NCBI GenBank assembly: GCA_016717655.1
Contig: JADKFC010000012.1
Coordinates: 79,626 to 143,625 of the forward strand
DNA: 64,000 bases
From: Saprospiraceae bacterium
GTDB lineage: Bacteria > Bacteroidota > Bacteroidia > Chitinophagales > Saprospiraceae
Direction: 5' to 3'
This document shows, in pieces, positions 55,988 to 62,862 of this stretch; the first letter of the stretch is position 1; every line of letters starts with the position of its first letter. Position numbers and translations under genes: made by a program. The notes beneath the pieces are model-generated. The model did not search any database, was not told the origin of the DNA, and saw only the letters and a list, made by a program, of their open reading frames with translations.

Positions 55988-56872
55988 ATGGAATATATTT
56001 TACACCTTTTCATTCTTATTTGCTTTTACACTTTGCTTTCGCAAAGCTTAAATCTGTCAGCAGGTTTCACTGGATTGATTTCATTAGCACACGCAGGTTT
56101 TTATGGAATAGGTGCATACACAACGTCAATTCTTTCAACTCAGTTTGGTTTTTCTTTTTGGCTAAGTATTCCTTTGGCTATGTTCATTAGCGGAGTAATA
56201 TCATTGATAGTTTCACTCATTGCTTTGAGGACAGTAGAAGATTATTTCATCATTTGCACTATGGGCATTCAGGTAATTCTTTCCTCCATCATGAATAACT
56301 GGATGGACTTGACAAGAGGACCGTTAGGCATTCCGGGCATTCCGTCCATTTCATTTTTCGGAATAACTTTAGACAGCAAGATGTCATTCCTGTTGCTTTC
56401 TCTTTTCTTTGTTGCGTTAGTTTGGTTTGTGTTGCGTAACGTTTCCAAATCAGGTTTTGGAAAAACTCTTTTGGCAATCAGTGAAGACGAAATATATTCG
56501 CAAAGCATTGGCAAGAATGTTTATCTCTCCAAGACAGTTTCGTTTACATTGAGTGCAATGTTTGCAGCCATTCCCGGAACACTGTATGCTCACTACATTT
56601 CCTACATTGACCCGACAAGTTTCACAGTTGCAGAATCAATTTTTGTTCTCTCAATCGTAATCATTGGCGGACTTGGCAACTTGACAGGTAGTTTTTTAGC
56701 ATCAGCATTTTTAGTTCTCTTACCCGAAGCACTTCGCTTTGTTGGTATGCCAGACAACATTGCTGCAAACATGCGACAAATTATTTACGGACTTATTTTA
56801 GTTGCAGTGATGATGACAGGTAAAAACGGAGTGAAGGAATTGTTTACATCAAAAGCAAAACGGACAGCATGA
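55988..56872 (+). CDS. LivM-type ABC transporter permease
   Basis: 294 residues, about eight to nine helices. Signatures: LNLSAGFTGLISLAHAGFYGIGAY, SKSGFGKTLLAISEDEIYSQSIG (cytoplasmic ATPase-contact loop) and IFVLSIVIIGGLGNLTGSFLAS. Completes the importer with LivH, LivG, LivF and LivJ homologues. Last gene before a long inverted-repeat hairpin. Confidence 0.85.
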   Translation: MEYILHLFILICFYTLLSQSLNLSAGFTGLISLAHAGFYGIGAYTTSILSTQFGFSFWLSIPLAMFISGVISLIVSLIALRTVEDYFIICTMGIQVILSSIMNNWMDLTRGPLGIPGIPSISFFGITLDSKMSFLLLSLFFVALVWFVLRNVSKSGFGKTLLAISEDEIYSQSIGKNVYLSKTVSFTLSAMFAAIPGTLYAHYISYIDPTSFTVAESIFVLSIVIIGGLGNLTGSFLASAFLVLLPEALRFVGMPDNIAANMRQIIYGLILVAVMMTGKNGVKELFTSKAKRTA

Positions 56873-56884
56873 AAAGCCACCCAC

Positions 56885-56953
56885 AAAAAAATACACTCTT
56901 AAAAAACGCACATGCCAACGCTGCAAGCAATTTTTTTAAGAGAGTATTTTTTT
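56885..56953 (+). terminator. Long A/T inverted repeat terminating the transporter operon
   Basis: AAAAAATACACTCTTAAAAA (from 56885) and TTTTTAAGAGAGTATTTTTT (from 56932) pair with one mismatch over about 21 bp; the loop is 24 nt and the right arm ends in a T run. Works as a terminator on paper; the length also recalls a miniature inverted-repeat element. Confidence 0.6.
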
Positions 56954-57321
56954 CTCCCACCCAAGAAGAATTTTTTCCTACACTATTTTTTTTGTTTTTT
57001 TTCCGCCACCGCACGGGCTTTGTGCGTAATCTGACCGGCAGTGCTTCTTTTGTAAATCTCTTGGGAGAACGTGCCTACAAACTTGACACTACACCACTTC
57101 GGACAGACAGAAGGGCATCCGGTAACAGCGGGTTTAAGAAATTGGCGGTTCAGTGGTTAATTGAACACCTGTCTACAGCCTGCAGGTTCTACCTCAAATC
57201 AATCCCGCAATGCTGCGGGATGGTGTATTGACAGCTTTGTGCTGCCTCCCTTTCAGGCGGGACAGGTTAGGAACCTGTTTGCTGTCAGGCATGCCTGGAC
57301 GAACGCCAAGCCCCAATCCAT
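56954..57321. other. Non-coding region with several perfect hairpins
   Basis: No credible gene. ATCCCGCA-atgc-TGCGGGAT (57202-57221), ACAGGTT-agg-AACCTGT (57262-57278) and the palindrome CAGGCATGCCTG (57286-57297) sit within 100 bp. The rest is GC-richer than the cargo on its left. Confidence 0.5.
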
Positions 57322-57408
57322 TTGTATCTTGAATAATCTATAAAAATAGATTGATGCTATATGATAGATGAGCGTAGGTCTCGGTGGCGATTGTCAGGAA
57401 TAGCTGCC
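57322..57408 (+). mobile_element. Fragment of the same group II intron family (5' part)
   Basis: About 85 bp match 43150-43235 at roughly 90%, including AGATTGATG, ATATGATAGATGAG and GGTGGCGATTGTCAGGAATA. The rest of the intron is absent. Confidence 0.6.
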
Positions 57409-57734
57409 AATAAACAATGCTTTGAAACTCATTGCAAATAATGGTTTTAACACAATTGATAATCATAGAGTTGTGAGGATTTAGATAGAATTATGCAATA
57501 GTGTAATTTGCCCAGAGGGCATACGAAATTCTCTGATTTTGTCTGGTCTGACGACTCTGATGGGTATCAGACTCCGTCAGAAGTAAACCCTGACAAATTT
57601 TTGAATTATTTTATAATTTCAGCATTTAATGCTAAATCTGGGTTTATGGGATGGTTTTTCATTCCGAATAAAAATAATAGAAATGTTGTTATACATTAAA
57701 AATATATTATATGTTTGCAATAAAGAATAATTGT
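57409..57734. other. Non-coding region with a nested hairpin
   Basis: TCTGACG (57547-57553) pairs with CGTCAGA (57575-57581) and encloses CTGAT-gggt-ATCAG, with 3-4 nt bulges on each side. TGCCC-aga-GGGCA lies near 57509. A 63-codon frame here has no coding character. Confidence 0.45.
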
Positions 57735-58376
57735 ATGAAAAATTTATCTTACTTATTACTTCCGCTTATTTTTATTATTGGTTTATCTACCAACTGTGAA
57801 GCCAAAAAGAAAAAATTGACAGTAGAAATCAAAATGCTCACGGGGGAAATTAAAAAGGGATTGCTTGAATTACCCATATCCAACAGCCATACTAGAATTG
57901 TTTACAGAATGGACGAAGAAGCTTCCAAGGAGGCCATAAGGTCTAATGATATAGATTATTTATTGTTATTTACAGAAGAGGATACTTTTTACATCAAAAG
58001 AACACAGTATTATAATCCTAAAAAGAAATTGGGCAAAGGCAAAGATTGGTTATTGAGACAAATGAATTGTAAAAATTTTCAAACCTATATTTTGGTACAG
58101 GGTTTTGAAACCAATAGCGATGGTGATTTTTTTGCTCTTTACCTTGATGGTATGGGTATGTATCTGATGCAAAGAAATGATGAAAAGTATCCTACAGAGT
58201 TAGGATATATTTTTATAAAAAAGATTATAACTCAAGGTATGTTTGATAAACAACGAAAGGAATTTTTAATGCCTTATTTTGAAAAAGACAAAGAAGCAAT
58301 GTCATTTATCAATGGCAAAGAAAAAATAAAACAAGACGAATTAATTGAATTTTTAACATCAATATGTGAACAATGA
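57735..58376 (+). CDS. Exported hypothetical protein (213 residues)
   Basis: Starts MKNLSYLLLPLIFIIGLSTNCEA, a signal peptide. The mature part begins with a small beta domain (KLTVEIKMLTGEIKKGLLELP) often seen in Bacteroidota periplasmic proteins that report on gene or metabolic status, then is Lys-rich. An ATG 24 bp upstream is less likely. It overlaps the next gene by 4 bp. Confidence 0.6.
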   Translation: MKNLSYLLLPLIFIIGLSTNCEAKKKKLTVEIKMLTGEIKKGLLELPISNSHTRIVYRMDEEASKEAIRSNDIDYLLLFTEEDTFYIKRTQYYNPKKKLGKGKDWLLRQMNCKNFQTYILVQGFETNSDGDFFALYLDGMGMYLMQRNDEKYPTELGYIFIKKIITQGMFDKQRKEFLMPYFEKDKEAMSFINGKEKIKQDELIEFLTSICEQ

Positions 58377-58885
58377 AAATAAAAACAATTTTACTTTTTA
58401 CAACTATTTTATTGTTAAGTAGGAGTAATTCAAATGCCCAGGTGTTCGATGGAGCCAACAACAAAGTATTCAATGTAGGAGCTGAATTAAGCAACTATAA
58501 TTACGTTGTTTTTGGAGGGGATGTTGGATTGACAGACTATTTATCTTGGGGAGTCAATTTTAGACTTTTACTCAACCCACCGGAAATCAGAGAACCTTCG
58601 TTCCTAAAAAGGTTAGGAGGATACCTTAAAATGGACTATCATGCTGCCAATGCCTTAAAATTGAAAAAATCTGACATTTTAATTGGTTATAAAGTTGGGC
58701 TTGATATATCTCATGGTCCACAGGCTACCTATCAGTATTTTTTCACTGATTTTTTTGGTCTCTATGGTAAAGCAAGCTATTATTTCAACTATCCGAAAGA
58801 TGATGAATATTATCTTTTAACAAAACCTGATCAATTTACCTATGAATTTGGTTTTGTGTATAAAAATTTTGGAACAATTTTCTAA
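58373..58885 (+). CDS. Small outer-membrane beta-barrel-like protein
   Basis: 170 residues: signal peptide (to SNAQ), then alternating strands with Gly and aromatic girdles (VFNVGAELSNYNYVVFGGDVGLTDYLSWGVNFRLLL, GYKVGLDISH, LYGKASYYFNY, YEFGFVYKNFGTIF) ending in Phe, as in outer-membrane barrels. Coupled to the preceding gene. A perfect terminator follows. Confidence 0.6.
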   Translation: MKIKTILLFTTILLLSRSNSNAQVFDGANNKVFNVGAELSNYNYVVFGGDVGLTDYLSWGVNFRLLLNPPEIREPSFLKRLGGYLKMDYHAANALKLKKSDILIGYKVGLDISHGPQATYQYFFTDFFGLYGKASYYFNYPKDDEYYLLTKPDQFTYEFGFVYKNFGTIF

Positions 58886-58915
58886 GGCTATAATTCCTAT
58901 AGTTAAAATATTTAT

Positions 58916-58945
58916 AAAAGGCCAAACTAAATGTTTGGCCTTTTG
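58916..58945 (+). terminator. Intrinsic terminator of the barrel-protein pair
   Basis: AAAAGGCCAAAC and GTTTGGCCTTTT form a perfect 12-bp stem with a 5-nt loop. Likely bidirectional. Confidence 0.8.
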
Positions 58946-59039
58946 TAATTTTTACATAAACCTATTAATAAAGTATCCATCCGACCAACCACCTATTTTT
59001 CTGACAGATCTGACCCTTTAGCTTTACCTCAAAAAGAAA

Positions 59040-59183
59040 ATGAACAAAAGATATTCAGAAGAGGAGAGACAAAGACATTTGAATGCATGCGAGAAAAGAG
59101 GTGTTTCAATTTTGGATCATCAGAAGGAGAATTTTTTAAGTCCGGGCATTATATCATTCTTGAAGCTAGCGTTGGAATATTAA
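59040..59183 (+). pseudogene. Possible remnant of a transposase N-terminus
   Basis: A 47-residue frame starts MNKRYSEEERQRHLNACEKR and has a helix-turn-helix-like N-terminus typical of insertion-sequence accessory proteins, then decays and ends in two stops. No inverted repeats were found around it. Weak call. Confidence 0.35.
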
Positions 59184-59193
59184 TGAGGGTGTC

Positions 59194-59740
59194 TTGCCGG
59201 GTTCACTTTCATGAGATTGGAATTTCACTGTGAAGGAGAATATGCAATAGTGACCTTAGTGAAACCTTCGTGCCCTTAGTGGTTATATCTGGTGAGTCTT
59301 TTTTCACCACAAGGGGCACAAAGAGCCCACAAAGTTCACAAAGATGATTACACATATGGGTGATTGTGAATAAAGTGAAAAACAACGACTGCTTATTATT
59401 ACAAAGTTCCTGATCATTGGCATATAATCATTGTGAAGTTGAAGTAAGCACAGCTTGTTTTGCCTGGTTCACTTCCTTGAGTTTGGAAGGTACTCTTTTC
59501 AAAAAATATGCAATAGTGCCCTTTGTGAAACCCTTGTGACCTTAGTGGTTAAATGGCTGGGTGTTTTTCACCACAAGGGGCACAAAGGACCCACAAAGTT
59601 CACAAAGATGTTTACACATATGGGTGATTAGGGGTATTATGAGAAACAACGACTGTTTCACATTACCAAGTTTCTGACCAGTGGCGTTTAATCATTGTGA
59701 AGTTGAAGTAAGCACAGCTTGTTTTGCCGGGTAGACTTTG
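59194..59740 (+). repeat. Tandem ~265-bp direct repeat (two units and a start of a third)
   Basis: Units begin TTGCC[GT]GG at 59194, 59460 and 59724. Shared text includes ATATGCAATAGTG, CACCACAAGGGGCACAAAG, CCCACAAAGTTCACAAAGATG, ACACATATGGGTGATT and TTGTGAAGTTGAAGTAAGCA. Within each unit, CTTTGTG/CCTTAGTGG words are inverted against CACAAAG/CCACAAGG words, so each unit can fold. No coding frame. Confidence 0.8.
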
Positions 59741-59780
59741 CATGAGATTATGTGCCACGCCCTGGTTTAAAGTATTTTCA

Positions 59781-59788
59781 TAAATTTG
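59781..59788 (+). promoter_or_regulatory. Bacteroidota -7 element for gene 59852
   Basis: TAAATTTG, exact match to TAnnTTTG, 64 bp before the ATG. No clear -33. Confidence 0.45.
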
Positions 59789-59851
59789 TCATACTGATAC
59801 CGTCGACTTAAACCGATTCTGTACAAATTCGTCAAGAAAACAAAATCTACC

Positions 59852-60910
59852 ATGGCTGCCAACTCCATCCTCTTCACCCTTACCGGTCTCTCTTATCTGG
59901 CCTTACTTGCCATCAATCTTTACAAGCCCAAAGGGACGGGGGACCAGCTGGTGGGTTGGGGGTTTATTGTATTGGGGGTATTGGTGGCTTATGTGGTATG
60001 CAGTTTGGTGCTCACCATCCATGTGGCGTACAAAGGAGGGTTTGGATGGATAGCAGAAGCTAAGGTAAAAAGAAATATCATCGTAGGATTGCTTTGGCTG
60101 TGCCTGATGGCAGGGGTGGTGCATATAAGTTTGATCAATGTGGATTGGAAGGCAGCAGGAACTGCTAATGGTTTTGGGCTGGTGATGGTGCATTATGGGG
60201 CCGTTTGGCTGCCACTATTGATGTTGGTGCCTTATGCCATTATGGTAAATCCGGATTGGCAAAGTGGGGCTTATGCTGCTATATTTAAGCTGATGTTGTT
60301 GGTGGGGTGTATGATAGGCCTTACTTTTCATTTTACACCCAGGGAACTATTGGGCAAGTGGTTTAAAGATGAAAAGGCTATAAAAGAAATGAAATACGAA
60401 ACGGCCATGAAGGACATAGCCTCTACGGACGAGCCCCGTTGGTTGTTGTACGATATGATGAACAATGATGACGTGCGCATTCAAAAGGCCGCTATTGATA
60501 AATTGACAACTTTGGAAAATTTGGAACCGAAGTTGGTTGAATTGTTAAACAACTATGAGTCCAGTGCTGACTACCTATATGTGTATGCGTTTTTGGAAAA
60601 ATATAGGGTTAAGGAGCCTGCTTTGTTTGTGGAACCCTTGAACAAGACCATCAGCAGGGTGGCAGAAGAACTCAAATATCGCCCACAAAGTTTTGGTTCG
60701 GAAGGGGATTTTTTGAAGTTGTTGAATGTAGAGGGTCTATGTCGGGTCTTAGACGAACAGTTTAGTGCCAACAAGCAAGAATTTCTCCCCAACATGTTAA
60801 AAATCAAGGCCGAGCTTGAAACAACACCCAAACCTGAATATGTGGCAATTTGTAATCAATACAAGGTAGCGGTAAACAACTGGCTGAGTAAGAATGGAGG
60901 ACAGCGTTAA
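59852..60910 (+). CDS. Membrane protein with C-terminal helical-repeat domain
   Basis: 352 residues. Five hydrophobic segments in the first ~165 residues, then a soluble helical domain of HEAT-like character (DEPRWLLYDMMNNDDVRIQKAAIDKL, LEPKLVELLNNYESSADYLYVYAFL). No enzymatic motif and no family recognised. GC returns to the level of the core genes. Confidence 0.65.
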   Translation: MAANSILFTLTGLSYLALLAINLYKPKGTGDQLVGWGFIVLGVLVAYVVCSLVLTIHVAYKGGFGWIAEAKVKRNIIVGLLWLCLMAGVVHISLINVDWKAAGTANGFGLVMVHYGAVWLPLLMLVPYAIMVNPDWQSGAYAAIFKLMLLVGCMIGLTFHFTPRELLGKWFKDEKAIKEMKYETAMKDIASTDEPRWLLYDMMNNDDVRIQKAAIDKLTTLENLEPKLVELLNNYESSADYLYVYAFLEKYRVKEPALFVEPLNKTISRVAEELKYRPQSFGSEGDFLKLLNVEGLCRVLDEQFSANKQEFLPNMLKIKAELETTPKPEYVAICNQYKVAVNNWLSKNGGQR

Positions 60911-60928
60911 CTTAAAAATCTACCTGAC

Positions 60929-61348
60929 TTGACCCCACACAACGGCATCATTGAAATCCACACCATAGAAAATACCGGCAACAATGCCGATGAGATGGGC
61001 CTGCTTACCGCTCAATTTGTGTTTTATGCCGATTGCCAGCAACTCAAGGTCTGGCTCCCTAAAACGGATTTCCCTAAATGGGATTATGGCAGTTACCGCA
61101 TCATAAACAGATCCACACACACCATCGTGGAAGTCGGCCAGGTTGAAACCAAGGTAAGCGGTAATACCCAAATGTTATTTGATACACTTGGGTTTCCAGA
61201 AGGAGAATATTTGCTTGAAATTGAAAGTCCCAAAGGTGGCCTACATTGTTTGCATTTTCAGAAACACGTGGAAGGCTTTCTACCTGAAAACCTTAAACCT
61301 GCAGAACCACCGAGCACAGATGACACCATGCGGGAGATGTTTTGGTAG
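60929..61348 (+). CDS. Hypothetical 139-residue protein
   Basis: Beta-rich protein with no signal peptide, start TTG at 60929. Contains KVWLPKTDFPKWDYGSYRIINRSTHTIVEVG and FPEGEYLLEIESPKGG, which look like an immunoglobulin-type fold. Follows the membrane protein by 18 bp and probably shares its transcript. Confidence 0.55.
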   Translation: MTPHNGIIEIHTIENTGNNADEMGLLTAQFVFYADCQQLKVWLPKTDFPKWDYGSYRIINRSTHTIVEVGQVETKVSGNTQMLFDTLGFPEGEYLLEIESPKGGLHCLHFQKHVEGFLPENLKPAEPPSTDDTMREMFW

Positions 61349-61458
61349 AGAAAAATGGTAGGAATTATTAAAAGTCAATAGCAATTAAGGGTCAGGATAG
61401 TGCCATACACATATGTTACCCGAAAATGGAATCGTTTATCTTGTTGCTGGCGATTTAA

Positions 61459-61803
61459 CTAGGTAAAATGATCCATTATTCTTTTTTTGTCTTCATTTTC
61501 CTTGTCGTTTTTGTGGTACAATTCAATGAACGTAATTTTTGGTTCGTCGGGAAAATAGGCATAAATCAATCTCAGCCCAGAATTAACACCCCTGCCTTTT
61601 AGTGCCTTACAAGCGATTTTTTTGACCTTGATGATGCATGTTAGTAAATTCAAATTGTCGATGCGATAACTAAACGGGGGTCGTTCGTCGGGCACTACTA
61701 CCATGACTTGTTTAACCACAGCTAAATCGTCACTGAGTGTTCTGTATTTTTTTAGAAGGGTTTTAACATCCTTTCTGAATTCGGGCAATTCTTCAAAGGT
61801 CAT
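61459..61803 (-). CDS. RelE/HigB-like toxin
   Basis: 114 residues. RelE-superfamily pattern: ELPEFRKDVKTLLKKYRTLSDDL (N-terminal helices), IACKALKGRGVNSGLRLIYAYF (central strands with Arg) and ITFIELYHKNDKENEDKKRI (C-terminal strand and helix, ELYHK). Probably a ribosome-dependent or free mRNase. Its start overlaps the stop of the upstream antitoxin gene by 4 bp. Order antitoxin then toxin. Confidence 0.8.
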   Translation of the reverse strand: MTFEELPEFRKDVKTLLKKYRTLSDDLAVVKQVMVVVPDERPPFSYRIDNLNLLTCIIKVKKIACKALKGRGVNSGLRLIYAYFPDEPKITFIELYHKNDKENEDKKRIMDHFT

Positions 61804-62609
61804 AGGGCATCCATTTCTTCTCCATAGTTTCTTACAGAAAATGGAGCCTCTCTGTAAAAGACCAGTTCATAGTTTATTGCTTCTCCTTCTTTGGAGGCAA
61901 GCCAGGGCATATCCTTATGTGAATAGTTGCTAATAGCAGCAGCAGACCAATCGCTCATTTGTTCTATCACCCGGTCAATGACTTCTTTTTCACTTGCCTT
62001 AAATTGCGTTAAATCGGCTTTTTCTAAGGGCAAATAGCGCGTTTGAGTTAGGCCATGATAGGTAGTTTTCACTTTTTGCAACTGATGCTTTTCAATCATT
62101 TGACCAATGATGTCGTCCAATTTTTGAGGAACTGGTCCATAAGGCAACCTCCGGTATTGTGCACCGGTTAAATGTTCTTCATACAATTCATAGTAATTGA
62201 AGTCGGAGAAATAAAGCAGCTTATAAAGAACGGTTTCACCCACATTGGGCTTGCCGGCACAACGTTCGAGGATATACAGCAACACATTTTTGAATTTATA
62301 GACTTGTAGCGTCGGCACGGATATTCGTTCTTCTTTTTTCTTTGACTTTTTTTCCTCTTTTGTCTCAACACCCCGCTGTATTGTGAAATCCTCAGACATG
62401 AATTCGTCCAGCGAAAACCCCAAAACCAGAGACAGGTTTTGCATTTCAAGAATATCAACCCCTCTGTTGCCCAATTCAATCTGCGCCAAAGAGGGTCGTG
62501 AAATGCTGACATTCTTAGCCAGCTCTTCCTGAGACAAACCTTTCGCCTTACGAAGCAGGGTAATTCTTTGCCCTACTTGTTTTTGTGACAACTTTGTATT
62601 CATGTTCAT
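61800..62609 (-). CDS. Antitoxin: XRE-type DNA-binding domain plus Panacea (DUF4065) domain
   Basis: 269 residues. N-terminal helix-turn-helix: ITLLRKAKGLSQEELAKNV and ISRPSLAQIELGNRGVDI. A Lys/Glu linker (EEKKSKKKEER) leads to a Panacea/SocA-like domain: LLYKLLYFSDFNYYE, GAQYRRLPYGPVPQKLDDII and DWSAAAISNYSHKDMPW. Panacea-domain antitoxins neutralise many unrelated toxins; here the partner is RelE-like. The DNA-binding domain and an operator palindrome in its promoter imply autoregulation. Confidence 0.85.
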   Translation of the reverse strand: MNMNTKLSQKQVGQRITLLRKAKGLSQEELAKNVSISRPSLAQIELGNRGVDILEMQNLSLVLGFSLDEFMSEDFTIQRGVETKEEKKSKKKEERISVPTLQVYKFKNVLLYILERCAGKPNVGETVLYKLLYFSDFNYYELYEEHLTGAQYRRLPYGPVPQKLDDIIGQMIEKHQLQKVKTTYHGLTQTRYLPLEKADLTQFKASEKEVIDRVIEQMSDWSAAAISNYSHKDMPWLASKEGEAINYELVFYREAPFSVRNYGEEMDAL

Positions 62610-62621
62610 AACACTTTACTA

Positions 62622-62674
62622 CAAAGATACCACATGTTTTAAAACAGAACAATTTAATGTATTATTTTAAAACA
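62622..62674 (-). promoter_or_regulatory. Promoter and operator of the Panacea/RelE operon
   Basis: On the minus strand: -7 TATCTTTG (62629-62622) and -33 TTG (62652-62650), spacer 20. The perfect palindrome TGTTTTAAAACA (62635-62646) lies exactly between them; a second near-match TATTTTAAAACA (62663-62674) is centred 28 bp further upstream. Binding of the XRE domain to the first site would block RNA polymerase. Confidence 0.65.
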
Positions 62675-62781
62675 TTGTCAAATAAACAAACCACATGGTA
62701 TTTAAGAAAAATTAAACAGCAACATTCTCAAAAGAATCTGGGACAAGCCATGTTGTCTCATAAACTGCCTTGACAGCTTCT

Positions 62782-62862
62782 ACCCTAACACCTAACACCT
62801 ATTCTAGCCCCTATCCCCTAGTCCCTATTCTAGTCCCTAGTCCCTAATCCCTATCCCCTATA
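62782..62862. repeat. Degenerate CCCTA/TAGGG simple repeat
   Basis: About 80 bp of CCTA-based words (CCCCTA, TCCCTA, ACACCTA). On the minus strand this is G-rich (TAGGG runs) and follows, and partly encodes, the 3' end of the M20 gene. A further CCCTAACCCCTAACCC lies inside the gene at about 62886. Confidence 0.8.

Noticed and set aside
56869..57231. 120-codon frame after livM
   Set aside because: It runs through the terminator hairpin and poly-T tracts, giving Phe runs typical of translated non-coding DNA.
57508..57699. 63-codon frame near the nested hairpin
   Set aside because: No start context, and the frame overlaps structured inverted repeats.
62782..62862. Possible telomere (TAGGG repeat)
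   Set aside because: Short, irregular and internal between genes; a degenerate simple repeat is the simpler reading.
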